A DNA stretch of 64,000 nucleotides. It comes from Xenorhabdus miraniensis (GTDB lineage: Bacteria; Pseudomonadota; Gammaproteobacteria; Enterobacterales; Enterobacteriaceae). The notes under the pieces were generated by a model. It searched no databases and had not been told where the DNA came from. It was given only the letters and a program-made list of their open reading frames with translations. The stretch's first letter is position 1, and the number at the start of each line of letters is the position of its first letter. Location of the stretch: positions 166,065-230,064 of the forward strand of contig NZ_NITZ01000005.1 of the NCBI RefSeq assembly GCF_002632615.1. Direction: 5' to 3'. Positions 1 through 9,285 of this stretch are shown piece by piece. A program made the position numbers and the translations under genes.

Positions 1-1
1 G

Positions 2-3000
2 CGCCGGTTATTGCTGGAAACGTGGAATGGGACAGCAACATCGTATCCTGACCCATTGTGTATTCATCAGGTATTTGAACTACAGGCAGGAAAAACGCCG
101 GAGGCAACCGCCCTGGTGTATGAAGAGCAGACTTTCAGCTATGCAGCGTTGAATGCCCGTGCCAACCGCTTGGCCCATCAGTTGATGGCGTTGGGGGTTA
201 CGCCAGATCAGCGGGTCGCCATTTGTGTGACGCGCTCCCCGGCCATGATCATCGGGCTGCTGGCGATACTGAAAGCCGGCGGGGCCTATGTGCCGCTGGA
301 TCCGGACTACCCGGGGGAGCGTCTGGCTCATATCCTGACCGATGCCGCCCCGGTGATCTTGCTGGCGGACCCGATTGGACGTGCCGCATTGGGCGAGAAG
401 GTCATTGCGGCCGGGATGGTACTCGATCCCAATGTATTGCCAGACCGGCCGGATACCAACCCACAGGTACCGGCGTTGACTTCCCGGCATCTGGCGTATG
501 TGATTTACACCTCCGGTTCAACAGGCACACCGAAAGGGGTAATGGTTGAACACCGGCAACTGGTGCACCAAATCACTGCATTGAATATGAAATGGGTGTT
601 TACTGCTTCGGATCGGGTATTGCAGTTCTGCAACCCGTGTTTTGATGTCAGTGTATCAGAAATCTTCAGCGCCCTCGCCAATGGTTCAGCCTTGATTCTG
701 CGGACAGATCAATGGACATTCAGTGCGCAGGAATTTTGGCGTCTGTGTGAGTCTTATAAAATTACCTATATGGCTATACCGGTTCAATTCTGGCGGGTCA
801 TTGCAGATATCGGTGAAAGCCACATCTATCAAGAGTTAAGGGTCATTTGTATCGGTGGGGAAATGATGCCTCATCATGAACTGGAACGCTGGTTATCTGT
901 CCGCCGTCAGCATCCTGTACTGGCAAATTGTTATGGACCCACTGAAACCACCATTATTACGACGATATTTTGTATGAATGATACGGGCGGACAGTCCAAT
1001 ACCATTGGCCGCCCGCTGCCGAATATGCGTGTTTACCTGCTGGATGCTTATGGTCAGCCCGTGCCGTTGGGCGCTGTAGGTGAGCTATACATTGGTGGTA
1101 CAGGCGTGGCGCGGGGTTACCTGAATCGCCCTGAGCTGACGGCTGAACGTTTTCTGACGGATCCGTTCAGCAATGAACCGGATGCACGCCTGTACCGATC
1201 CGGCGATTTGGCCCGTTACCTGCCGGACGGTAATCTGGTGTTTGTCGGCCGTAATGACCAGCAGGTGAAAATCCGCGGGTTCCGGGTTGAACCGGGGGAA
1301 ATCGAGACCCGGTTAGAAGAGCACCCGCTTGTCAGCGAAGCGCTGGTCGTGGCTTTCGATGGCGGTCAGGACAAACGTCTGGTGGCTTATGTCGTGGCAC
1401 AAGCGGATGAAGCATTATCTCATCGCCTGTATACCGACTTAAGCGCCATTTTGCCAGATTATATGGTGCCGACCGCGTTTGTCCGTTTAGACGCCTTTCC
1501 GTTAACGCCAAACGGTAAGCGGGATCGCCAGGCATTACCTGTACCGGACAATAAAGCCCTTGTTAATCAGGTTTACGAAGCGCCGAAAGGAGAACGGGAA
1601 ACCGCTTTAGCCGTTATCTGGAGAGAATTGCTGGGGATTGAACAGGTCAGTAGGCACGATAATTTCTTTGCCCTGGGGGGCCATTCGTTACTGGCTATCC
1701 GAATGATTGAACGGCTGCACAACCTTGGCCTCACGTTGGCCGTGCGCGATCTGTTCCAGTCGCCGGTATTGTCCGAGCTGGCACAAACTCTGAAGCTGTA
1801 CCAATCCGTGGAAGTTCCCCCCAATGTCATCACACCAGCCACTACGGCGTTGACACCCGCAATGTTGCCCTTAATTGACCTGACCCAGCCAGAGATTGAT
1901 CATATCATCCGGCAAGTGCCGGGCGGGCTGACCAATATTCAGGATATCTATGCACTATCGCCGTTGCAGGACGGGATTTTATTCCATCATTTGTTGGCAG
2001 ATGAGGGGGATGCTTATCTTTTGATGACCCAACAGGCTTTTGCTAACCGGGCTTTGTTAGACCGCTATCTGGCAGCAGTTCAATGGGTGGTTAATCGGCA
2101 TGATATCCTGCGTACGGCTTTTCTCTGGCAAGGCTTATCCGTGCCGGTTCAGGTGGTTTGGCGTCAGGCTTCTTTGTCTGTCACCGAACTGAGTCTGGAT
2201 CCGGCCGATGGCCCGGCCAGTGAACAACTGGCTCAACGTTTTAACCCACGTCACTATCGCCTTGATTTGAGGCAGGCACCGTTGTTGAGATTTATAGTAG
2301 TACGGGAAAAAGTAGTACGGGAAAATATAATAGCGCGGGAAGAAACGGATGATCGTTGGATCTTATTAGGGCTTCAGCATCATCTGATTGGCGATCATAC
2401 AACGCTGGACGTGATGAACCGGGAAGTTCAGGCCTATCTGGCTGGTCAGAAGGATGGCTTGCCTGCTCCCGTTCCTTTTCGGCGCTTAATTGCTCAGGCA
2501 CGGATGGGAGTGAATCAGGAAGAACATACGCGTTTCTTTACCGATATGCTGGCTGAAGTAAAAGAGCCGACATTACCGTTTGGGCTGATGGAAGTCTATC
2601 GCAATGATTTTCAGGTTAAAGAATGCCATCAAATGCTGATATCTACGCTGAATGAACGCCTGCGCAATCAGGCCAAAGATTTAAATGTCAGTTTGGCGGC
2701 GTTATGTCATGTAGCTTGGGCGCAGGTATTATCGCGTACCAGCGGACAGCAGAACGTGGTGTTCGGCACGGTGTTGTTCGGACGTATGGCGGTAGGTGAA
2801 GGCACTGACAGTGGTATGGGGATGTTTATTAATACCCTGCCATTGCGGTTGGATATGGATGCAACCTCGGTACAGGAAAGTGTACAGGTAGCGCATAAGC
2901 GACTGGCTGGATTGCTAGAGCATGAACATGCGTCATTGGCATTGGCTCAGCGTTGCAGTGGTGTACAAGGTGAAATCCCACTCTTTAGTGCATTACTAAA

Positions 3001-5929
3001 CTACCGACATAATGTATTACCAACCATGTCAGATGGCATTGTGAACGATATTGAGTTTCTCGGTGCTCAGGAAGGTACTAATTATCCATTAGTGTTGTCG
3101 GTAGAGGATTTTGGTCATGCTTTAGGTTTGACGGTTGAGGTGGTGCAGCCCTATTCGCCAGAACAAATAGTCAGTTATATGCAGCAGGCTCTGGAAAGTC
3201 TGGTAGAGGCACTTGAGCAGCATCCAGAAACCTCCATACAAACACTGGAAATCCTGCCGGAAATAGAGCGAAAACAACTACTGGAAACGTGGAATCCGAC
3301 AGCAACAGAATATCCGGATGCGTTGTGTATCCATCAGTTATTCGAACAGCAAGTGGAGAAAACCCCGGATGCAACCGCATTAGTGTATCAAGCTCAGACC
3401 CTAAGCTATGCCGAATTAAATGCCCGCGCTAATCGTCTGGCTCATCAACTGATTGCACTGGGTGTAGAACCGGATCAACGGGTAGCAATTTGTGTCACCC
3501 GTTCACCGGCGATGGTGGTAGGGATATTGGCGGTGCTGAAAGCGGGGGGAGCTTATGTGCCGCTGGACCCAACTTATCCGGGGGAACGTTTGGCTCATAT
3601 GCTGAAGGATGCCGCCCCATCAGTAGTACTGGTTGATAAGGTTGGACGGGCCGTGTTGGGTGATAACGCGCTTACTGGATTAATTACCTTTGACCCGAAT
3701 ACCCTGCCAGTCCAGCCAGACACCAATCCCTTGATTTCGGCATTGACCCCACATCATCTGGCTTATGTGATTTATACTTCGGGTTCTACCGGCATACCGA
3801 AAGGAGTGATGGTGGAACATCAAGCTGTTTATCAACGTATTCTGGGCTTCAATGAGACTTATGCGGTTACGGCACAAGACCGGGTGCTGCAATTTTCATC
3901 ATTTGCGTTTGATGCGTCAATCGAAGAGTTTTTCTTATCATTATGCAATGGCGCAATACTGGTGATGCGTAATGATAGCTGGTTGGCTTCTATTCAGGCG
4001 TTTATTTCTCTGGCCCGACAATACCATATTACAGTGATGTCTTTGCCAACCTTGTTTTGGTCTGAACTGACAACCAGAGACAAGACATTACCGTTGCCGG
4101 ATTGTCTCAGACTCATCATCATTGGTGGTGAGGCGGTGAAAAAGCGGGCTATTCAGGATTGGTTTGTGCATAAAACACATCGGCCCCAGTTATTGAACAC
4201 GTATGGCCCGACTGAAAATACCGTGATTGCAACTTATCACGAAATAATATCTCCTGAGAATGATTGTTTAATTGGCCGACCGATAAGCAATACTTGTATC
4301 TATTTGTTGGACAAATTTAGGCAACCCGTGCCATTAGGTTGTACTGGAGAAATGTATATTGGTGGGGTGGGGGTAGCCCGGGGTTATCTGAACCAGCCAA
4401 AATTGACCGCTGAACGTTTTCTCTCTGACCCATTTAGCCATAAACCGGATGCACGAATGTACCGCACCGGGGATTTGGCTCGTTATCGGCCGGATGGCAA
4501 TCTGGAATTTCTGGGTCGTAATGACCATCAGGTGAAAATCCGGGGTTTCCGGATAGAGCCGGGAGAAATTGAAGCCCGGTTGACAGAGTATCCAGCAGTG
4601 AGTGAAGCCGTTGTGTTGGCATTGGGAGAAGGGCAGGAGCAGCGTCTGGTGGCTTATGTGGTGACAGAGCCAGATGATGGGTTGATTCATCGTCTGCGTA
4701 CTTACGTGAGTGCCATTTTGCCGGATTATATGGTGCCGGCAGCGTTTGTCCGTTTGGAAGCCCTGCCATTGACGCCGACGGGTAAACTGGATCGTCGGGC
4801 ATTGGCAGTACCGGGTGAAGAGGCCTTTGTCCGTCAGGCTTATGAAACACCGCAAGGGGAGATAGAAATTGCATTAGCGGCGATCTGGTGTGAATTGCTG
4901 GGGATTGAGAAAGTGGGACGGCACGACAATTTCTTCGCATTGGGGGGACATTCACTACTTGCCATGCGGATGATGAATCTGACAGCAAAACGTGGCTTGT
5001 TTTGTACCCTGAATGCGCTGTTCCAATTTCCCGTGCTATCCGAATTGGCGGCAAAAATTATGTCAGACTGGCTATCTCAACCACAACACAGTGCGACTTC
5101 TGTGCGCTCTGACGGAACACAGTTGCCTTTGTTTTTTGTTCCCAGTGGGATAGGCGATTATTCCTATGCTTTTGGGTTGACTGAGCTTATGCAGTCAGGT
5201 TATCCGATTTATGCGCTGCCCTGGCCATCCGTCAATGAAGAATGGATACCGACTATGGAAATGCTGGCAACCAGACTCATTGCCTTTATGAAAACAGTTC
5301 AACCAGAAGGCCCATACCGGATATGTGGTTACTCTTCTGGTGGGGTACTGGCCTATGCCATTGCCCAGCAATTACTGAATAGCGGCGATGAGGTTGATTT
5401 CCTTGGACTGATTGATACATTTTCCCCTCATTGTTTTAGGAAGTTAACGACTCAACTCAAACAGGAGTTTTTAACTGAATTAGCACGACAATCAGGGAAC
5501 GAACACTCTACTGCAATTTCAGCATTATATCCGCAAACTGATGAGCTGAATTGGGTGCAATTGATTGAGTTTGCGCAGCAATTAGGGTTATATCCCCCAA
5601 ATCTGTGTTCTGACTTGGTCGCAAAGCATATGGAACAGAGAGAAAACTATGCGCGAACAGTTAAGGATTATGTGCCGGAAACACTGACGGTCACATTGCA
5701 TCAATTCTATGCGACAGAACCCTCTTCACTTATGCCTATTGTTACCGATTCCGAACAGGAATATTTAACTATAGACCGTTCATTAGGGTGGAGTGAGGTA
5801 ATGCCAGCTTCTTTACTGCGGCTGATTGCTGTTCCTGGTAATCATTCCAGTTTGTTTGAAAATAAAGAAAATAGAATTGTTTTAGCTCAAGTGCTCAATA
5901 CGGCATTAGCAAGCAATGATTATACTTAG
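2..5929 (+). CDS. Non-ribosomal peptide synthetase, 3' part (A-T-C/E-A-T-TE)
   Basis: C-terminal part of a multimodular peptide synthetase; the frame is open at the left edge, so the gene starts upstream. Counting residues from base 11: adenylation domain 1 (about 20-530; YTSGSTGTPKG and YGPTETT cores), carrier domain (GGHSL, Ser near 559), condensation domain (640-1070; HHLIGDH near 790), adenylation domain 2 (1100-1600), second carrier (GGHSL near 1648) and a terminal thioesterase (GYSSGG near 1775, later GNHSS) that releases the product. The condensation domain carries HHLLADEGD near its N-terminus, matching the HH(I/L)xxxxGD signature of dual condensation/epimerisation domains, so the residue loaded upstream is probably made D. 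Aligned by eye to GrsA, the second A domain gives specificity residues DAESIGTVIK, close to lysine-type codes I remember; the first (DVSACGCIIK) I cannot assign. The product is unknown. Confidence 0.96.
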   Translation, partial: RRLLLETWNGTATSYPDPLCIHQVFELQAGKTPEATALVYEEQTFSYAALNARANRLAHQLMALGVTPDQRVAICVTRSPAMIIGLLAILKAGGAYVPLDPDYPGERLAHILTDAAPVILLADPIGRAALGEKVIAAGMVLDPNVLPDRPDTNPQVPALTSRHLAYVIYTSGSTGTPKGVMVEHRQLVHQITALNMKWVFTASDRVLQFCNPCFDVSVSEIFSALANGSALILRTDQWTFSAQEFWRLCESYKITYMAIPVQFWRVIADIGESHIYQELRVICIGGEMMPHHELERWLSVRRQHPVLANCYGPTETTIITTIFCMNDTGGQSNTIGRPLPNMRVYLLDAYGQPVPLGAVGELYIGGTGVARGYLNRPELTAERFLTDPFSNEPDARLYRSGDLARYLPDGNLVFVGRNDQQVKIRGFRVEPGEIETRLEEHPLVSEALVVAFDGGQDKRLVAYVVAQADEALSHRLYTDLSAILPDYMVPTAFVRLDAFPLTPNGKRDRQALPVPDNKALVNQVYEAPKGERETALAVIWRELLGIEQVSRHDNFFALGGHSLLAIRMIERLHNLGLTLAVRDLFQSPVLSELAQTLKLYQSVEVPPNVITPATTALTPAMLPLIDLTQPEIDHIIRQVPGGLTNIQDIYALSPLQDGILFHHLLADEGDAYLLMTQQAFANRALLDRYLAAVQWVVNRHDILRTAFLWQGLSVPVQVVWRQASLSVTELSLDPADGPASEQLAQRFNPRHYRLDLRQAPLLRFIVVREKVVRENIIAREETDDRWILLGLQHHLIGDHTTLDVMNREVQAYLAGQKDGLPAPVPFRRLIAQARMGVNQEEHTRFFTDMLAEVKEPTLPFGLMEVYRNDFQVKECHQMLISTLNERLRNQAKDLNVSLAALCHVAWAQVLSRTSGQQNVVFGTVLFGRMAVGEGTDSGMGMFINTLPLRLDMDATSVQESVQVAHKRLAGLLEHEHASLALAQRCSGVQGEIPLFSALLNYRHNVLPTMSDGIVNDIEFLGAQEGTNYPLVLSVEDFGHALGLTVEVVQPYSPEQIVSYMQQALESLVEALEQHPETSIQTLEILPEIERKQLLETWNPTATEYPDALCIHQLFEQQVEKTPDATALVYQAQTLSYAELNARANRLAHQLIALGVEPDQRVAICVTRSPAMVVGILAVLKAGGAYVPLDPTYPGERLAHMLKDAAPSVVLVDKVGRAVLGDNALTGLITFDPNTLPVQPDTNPLISALTPHHLAYVIYTSGSTGIPKGVMVEHQAVYQRILGFNETYAVTAQDRVLQFSSFAFDASIEEFFLSLCNGAILVMRNDSWLASIQAFISLARQYHITVMSLPTLFWSELTTRDKTLPLPDCLRLIIIGGEAVKKRAIQDWFVHKTHRPQLLNTYGPTENTVIATYHEIISPENDCLIGRPISNTCIYLLDKFRQPVPLGCTGEMYIGGVGVARGYLNQPKLTAERFLSDPFSHKPDARMYRTGDLARYRPDGNLEFLGRNDHQVKIRGFRIEPGEIEARLTEYPAVSEAVVLALGEGQEQRLVAYVVTEPDDGLIHRLRTYVSAILPDYMVPAAFVRLEALPLTPTGKLDRRALAVPGEEAFVRQAYETPQGEIEIALAAIWCELLGIEKVGRHDNFFALGGHSLLAMRMMNLTAKRGLFCTLNALFQFPVLSELAAKIMSDWLSQPQHSATSVRSDGTQLPLFFVPSGIGDYSYAFGLTELMQSGYPIYALPWPSVNEEWIPTMEMLATRLIAFMKTVQPEGPYRICGYSSGGVLAYAIAQQLLNSGDEVDFLGLIDTFSPHCFRKLTTQLKQEFLTELARQSGNEHSTAISALYPQTDELNWVQLIEFAQQLGLYPPNLCSDLVAKHMEQRENYARTVKDYVPETLTVTLHQFYATEPSSLMPIVTDSEQEYLTIDRSLGWSEVMPASLLRLIAVPGNHSSLFENKENRIVLAQVLNTALASNDYT

Positions 5930-5960
5930 TCATTTAGTATGGCAGTGATAATCATCCAGT

Positions 5961-5992
5961 CCGGCATACATTAATGTATGCCGGATTTTTTA
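5961..5992 (+). terminator. Rho-independent terminator of the NRPS gene
   Basis: A perfect 10-bp stem (CCGGCATACA / TGTATGCCGG) with a TTAA loop is followed directly by a T-run, 32 bases after the NRPS stop codon. Confidence 0.9.
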
Positions 5993-6321
5993 AACCTAAC
6001 AACGTATCTAGTAGACTCACTATTTGATTCAAGCAATATAAAATTCATGTAGTGGCAACTCCCTGTTCACATTCGTATTCTGGTATTTCCTCGACAATGC
6101 CAGTAAACATTCGCCTGTAGACAAAGGTGCGCTCTCGAACAGTAATTGGCCACAATTCGCGTACTGGCTTGACCTTTTAAGTGCACTATAATACGGTGAA
6201 AGGGAATAAACTGAGATTTACTCAAAACTTAACTGCCTGCAAGTGAGCGCTTATTGTAGCTCTCTGTTGGAATAAATGGTTTTCATACCAAACATAAAAT
6301 AGATGAAATTGTGACTTGACT
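5993..6321. other. Intergenic region with a possible ORF relic
   Basis: No intact gene is visible. A stretch readable on the + strand from about 6060 to a TAA at 6189 (including WYFLDNASKHSP and NWPQFAYWLD) looks protein-like but has no start codon and I cannot assign it to a family. It may be the tail of a decayed gene. Confidence 0.4.
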
Positions 6322-6909
6322 ATGAACCTTTGTTTTTACACATCTAACTCAAAGAAATACACTTATGCCGAATCTATTTTTTCCAGTCATGCTGACATAA
6401 ACTTGGTTCATAAAAGCTTCGACTTTAAAGAGTTACAAGCTGATGATCCTCAAGAAAACCTACTATTTAAATTAAATCAGGTTCCACACGCTCCTTCTTC
6501 CTATGTTTTTATTGAGGACAGCACCTTCCACATAGATGCTCTTAATGGTTTCCCCTCGCTGTATACTAAATACATTTTATCTTCATTAGGCGTTCAAGGA
6601 ATTATTAATCTATTAGCAGGAAAAGATAACCGTGAGTGTTATTTCATCAATCACTTGGCGCTCAGAACGGAAAATAATAAGGTAATCTTTTTTTCAGGCA
6701 CTACAAGAGGGTTATCTATTTCTCTCTCTCCTTTAGAGCACAGTAATGAAACAGGCTGGTCTGATCTTTGGCAAATATTAAAAGTAACAGATAGTGGGCA
6801 GTTCTACAGTCAGTTAACTGAAGGACATAAATACCTTTTCAACCAACAGAATAACAATACTGATGCTTTTCAACTACTCAGGGAGCATCTTACTGAGAGA
6901 GAGTTATAA
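6322..6909 (+). CDS. Ham1/RdgB-like (non-canonical purine NTP pyrophosphatase family) protein
   Basis: About 195 residues. The N-terminus (FYTSNSKKYTYAESIF) matches the SNNxxK start of Ham1/RdgB proteins, which bind nucleotide there. IEDSTFHIDALNGFPSLYTK corresponds to the family's (V/I)EDSGL..ALNGxPG region. RdgB/Ham1 proteins hydrolyse ITP and XTP to monophosphates to keep them out of DNA. This copy differs from RdgB: ST replaces SGL after the acidic pair, and it is not in the usual rdgB setting, so activity on ITP is not assured. The ATG at 6322 is chosen over the in-frame TTG six bases upstream because the conserved region starts right there. It stands alone between an NRPS terminator and a convergent kinase gene. 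Confidence 0.7.
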   Translation: MNLCFYTSNSKKYTYAESIFSSHADINLVHKSFDFKELQADDPQENLLFKLNQVPHAPSSYVFIEDSTFHIDALNGFPSLYTKYILSSLGVQGIINLLAGKDNRECYFINHLALRTENNKVIFFSGTTRGLSISLSPLEHSNETGWSDLWQILKVTDSGQFYSQLTEGHKYLFNQQNNNTDAFQLLREHLTEREL

Positions 6910-6925
6910 AACGAGTTTATTCACG

Positions 6926-7429
6926 TCACATTAGATGTTTTTTAATTTTATCAATACACGAACAACTATCGCTCACAATAACGATCTTAGATACAAACTC
7001 TGGATGAATATCAAAGAAGTTATCTAAACGATTATCGAACTGTTTAGCAAAACGTAATAGCTCTAGAGTGTTATAAAATGTCTCTTTAGGTCGTGTTCTT
7101 GCTAACTTTGATAATAAAAATCGTTTGACTATACGTATAGCGCAAATCCAGTACGGAACTTTAAATCTAATGATTAATGAACATTCTTTAAAAAAAGGAA
7201 TTAAACGTTTGTCATAGGCCCCTTCAACAATCCACTCATTTTTAGCTTTAATTTCACGCACAAGGTCGTTAATAACTTCTTGTGAATTTTTTACGTACTC
7301 TTCCTGTGTTCGATCCCAGTAAATTTTGTCAAATTGATATGCTGTAGTATGGAACTCTAAAGCTAGCTTTTTAGATGCTGTCGTCTTTCCCGCACCTGAA
7401 GGCCCAACGATGCAAATTTTCATATTCAC
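6926..7429 (-). CDS. P-loop NTPase, small-molecule/adenylate-kinase-like
   Basis: 167-residue protein with a Walker A loop GPSGAGKTT at residues 9-17 and IVEGAYDKRL around 67-76, resembling the 'DNA topology modulation protein' FlaR/adenylate-kinase-like family of small bacterial phosphotransferases. Arg/Lys-rich segments in the second half (RIVKRFLLSKLARTRPKE) fit a lid region. These proteins are presumed kinases of small substrates, and the substrate is not known. It is convergent with the Ham1-like gene, 16 bases apart, with no clear terminator between them. Confidence 0.75.
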   Translation of the reverse strand: MNMKICIVGPSGAGKTTASKKLALEFHTTAYQFDKIYWDRTQEEYVKNSQEVINDLVREIKAKNEWIVEGAYDKRLIPFFKECSLIIRFKVPYWICAIRIVKRFLLSKLARTRPKETFYNTLELLRFAKQFDNRLDNFFDIHPEFVSKIVIVSDSCSCIDKIKKHLM

Positions 7430-7534
7430 TTTTAACTAGTTGTAGCATAAAGGATAAGGCCCTTTTTATATCTCAAAGAGCTTCTAAGATGGCCGCTTTG
7501 AAAACGGCAAAACATCGTACGCTAAGACTATTCC

Positions 7535-7677
7535 TTAAACAATAGTTTTCTGATTTGCTACTTTGACTCTGAGAATGGTCTGCCGTGTCGTACTGAACTC
7601 ACTAGCAATAGCGCTTATGCTTGCCCCCGACTTAATTCGATCAAGCACAGAGTAGTGATTATATCTGTCGTAATAAT
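7535..7677 (-). pseudogene. Relic of a serine recombinase (resolvase/invertase) C-terminal HTH
   Basis: The minus strand reads HYSVLDRIKSGASISAIASE followed by FSTTRQTILRVK, ending at a TAA (7535-7537). This is the helix-turn-helix DNA-binding tail of Hin/Tn3-type serine recombinases. The catalytic N-terminal domain is absent, so only the 3' end of the gene remains. Confidence 0.65.
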
Positions 7678-8155
7678 TTTAAACTGGGATTAGGAAAATA
7701 CCGCCCATTACGCACTGCTCGGCTTGTATGAAAAATAGCCTTAACATGGGTGTTTTCCGTTTTCTAAGCAAACCTCTAATTAGTGCTGCTAGCGGCTCTA
7801 TTTTCGCTCCGCGTCCGTGCCTTGGCTCTAAAGGCGGAACAGTAGGTGGTGGTTGAATATTTTTGTTTGCTATCTTACGGCAAATTTTATTGTTTATAAA
7901 CAACAGCTTAATAAAATAACAGAAATCGATATCTGTTCTACTTATTAAAAGATACCTTTGAAAAAGTAAGATTTATTGAATAAGATGGTGTGAGTAATTA
8001 GCCGTAATTTTTACGTAGCATAACCGCTAAGACGCACTTAAATTGCGTGAAAAATAAACTATCAGGGATAGGAAAATGGAAATGTCTGTTCCGTTCAAAC
8101 TCTCTCAATGGATTATGTTTTGGCGAACTGTAGACATTGAAGTCAGGAGGTAGCT
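7678..8155. other. Intergenic, no gene recognised
   Basis: AT-rich spacer upstream of the tyrosine recombinase. A 74-codon minus-strand ORF (7679-7903) is rich in Arg/Pro and resembles no family I know. The only functional element I can support is the AGGAGG ribosome-binding site at 8145-8150, placed for the TTG start at 8156. Confidence 0.4.
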
Positions 8156-9196
8156 TTGAATAATCATAATCAAAGCAATCATAATCAAAACAATCAAAAT
8201 AAAGATAACTACGAAAATAGTGGTGATAAAAAATCACTTATCGTGCTAACCGATTCTCAACAAAATCAAGATAAGCTGGTGTCGTTATCAGCATCGGGAA
8301 AGCAGATATATGAAAACCCCGCAATTGCATATCTTGTCAGTCTTGGATCAAAACGCAGTCGCCAAACGATGAAATCATTTTTGGATATCGTGGCAAAAAT
8401 GTTGGGATACCAAAATGTGCGGGACTGTGCTTGGCACGCACTCCGTCGTCACCATGTTCAAGCAATTATGGAAATGCTTTCAGATTCAGGTAAGGCACCG
8501 GCAACAATTAATACTTATCTTTCTGCTTTGAAAGGGGTTGCATTGGAAGCCTGGACAATGAAACAACTCGACACTGACAATTTTCAACATATAAGACAAG
8601 TGCGGTCTGTCAGGGGAAATCGGTTGCCAAAAGGCAGGGCGCTTGAGCGTTATGAAATAAAAGATCTATTTTTTACCTGTGAAAACGATATTAGCACAAA
8701 AGGATTACGTGACGCGGCGATTATTGGCGTGCTCTTAGGTTGTGGTCTGAGACGATCAGAAATTGTTTCGTTAGATATGAAACACATTATTCGTCGCGAA
8801 CAGGCACTAAGGGTGATGGGAAAAGGGAATAAAGAACGCTTATCTTATATGCCAGAAGGAACATGGGAACGTTTAAATCGTTGGATAGATGAAGTACGCG
8901 GGGATCATGCCGGCCCGCTTTTTACCCGAATTCGTCGCCATGATGATGTAACTGATAACCGTTTGTCAGATCAAGCTATTTATCACATCCTTGAGATACG
9001 CAGAGTAGAAAGTGGATTGGAAAAATTTGCGCCACATGATCTGCGCAGAACATTTGCATCAGCCATGTTGGATAATGGTGAAGATATCGTAACTGTCAAA
9101 GATGCTATGGGGCATTCAAGTATTACCACAACCCAGAAATATGATCGACGTGGAGATGAACGCTTAAAGAATGCCGCCAGAAACTTAAATTTTTGA
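8156..9196 (+). CDS. Tyrosine recombinase / phage-type integrase
   Basis: 346-residue site-specific recombinase of the lambda-integrase/XerC-like family. The catalytic set is complete: Arg in GLRRSEI, Lys in GKGNKER, HDLRR (His and second Arg), the GHSS His, and the nucleophilic Tyr in TTQKYDRR near the C-terminus. The N-terminal half (APATINTYLSALKG) is a SAM-like core-binding domain. The TTG start is supported by a strong AGGAGG five bases upstream. The first 25 residues are an unusual Asn/Gln/His-rich stretch encoded by imperfect AATCATAATCAAA repeats. No phage or integron genes accompany it. It could be a stand-alone integrase left from an island; XerC/XerD themselves lie in other contexts. 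Confidence 0.9.
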   Translation: MNNHNQSNHNQNNQNKDNYENSGDKKSLIVLTDSQQNQDKLVSLSASGKQIYENPAIAYLVSLGSKRSRQTMKSFLDIVAKMLGYQNVRDCAWHALRRHHVQAIMEMLSDSGKAPATINTYLSALKGVALEAWTMKQLDTDNFQHIRQVRSVRGNRLPKGRALERYEIKDLFFTCENDISTKGLRDAAIIGVLLGCGLRRSEIVSLDMKHIIRREQALRVMGKGNKERLSYMPEGTWERLNRWIDEVRGDHAGPLFTRIRRHDDVTDNRLSDQAIYHILEIRRVESGLEKFAPHDLRRTFASAMLDNGEDIVTVKDAMGHSSITTTQKYDRRGDERLKNAARNLNF

Positions 9197-9285
9197 CAGG
9201 AAGAATAGCTACTAAACAGTTTGTCGACTGTTTCATTCAGTATTATTTTCTGATTATTAATAAATATTATGATAGGTGTACTTGT

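Noticed and set aside
4434..5054. Long minus-strand ORFs (up to 206 codons) inside the NRPS gene
   Set aside because: They lie antisense to well-conserved adenylation and carrier domains, have no family resemblance and arise from the codon bias of the real gene.
6060..6191. Possible coding relic (WYFLDNASKHSP ... NWPQFAYWLD)
   Set aside because: It reads like protein but has no start and no family I can name, so it is noted only within the intergenic entry.
7679..7903. 74-codon minus-strand ORF
   Set aside because: There is no ribosome-binding site, composition is Arg/Pro-rich and there is no family resemblance; kept as intergenic.
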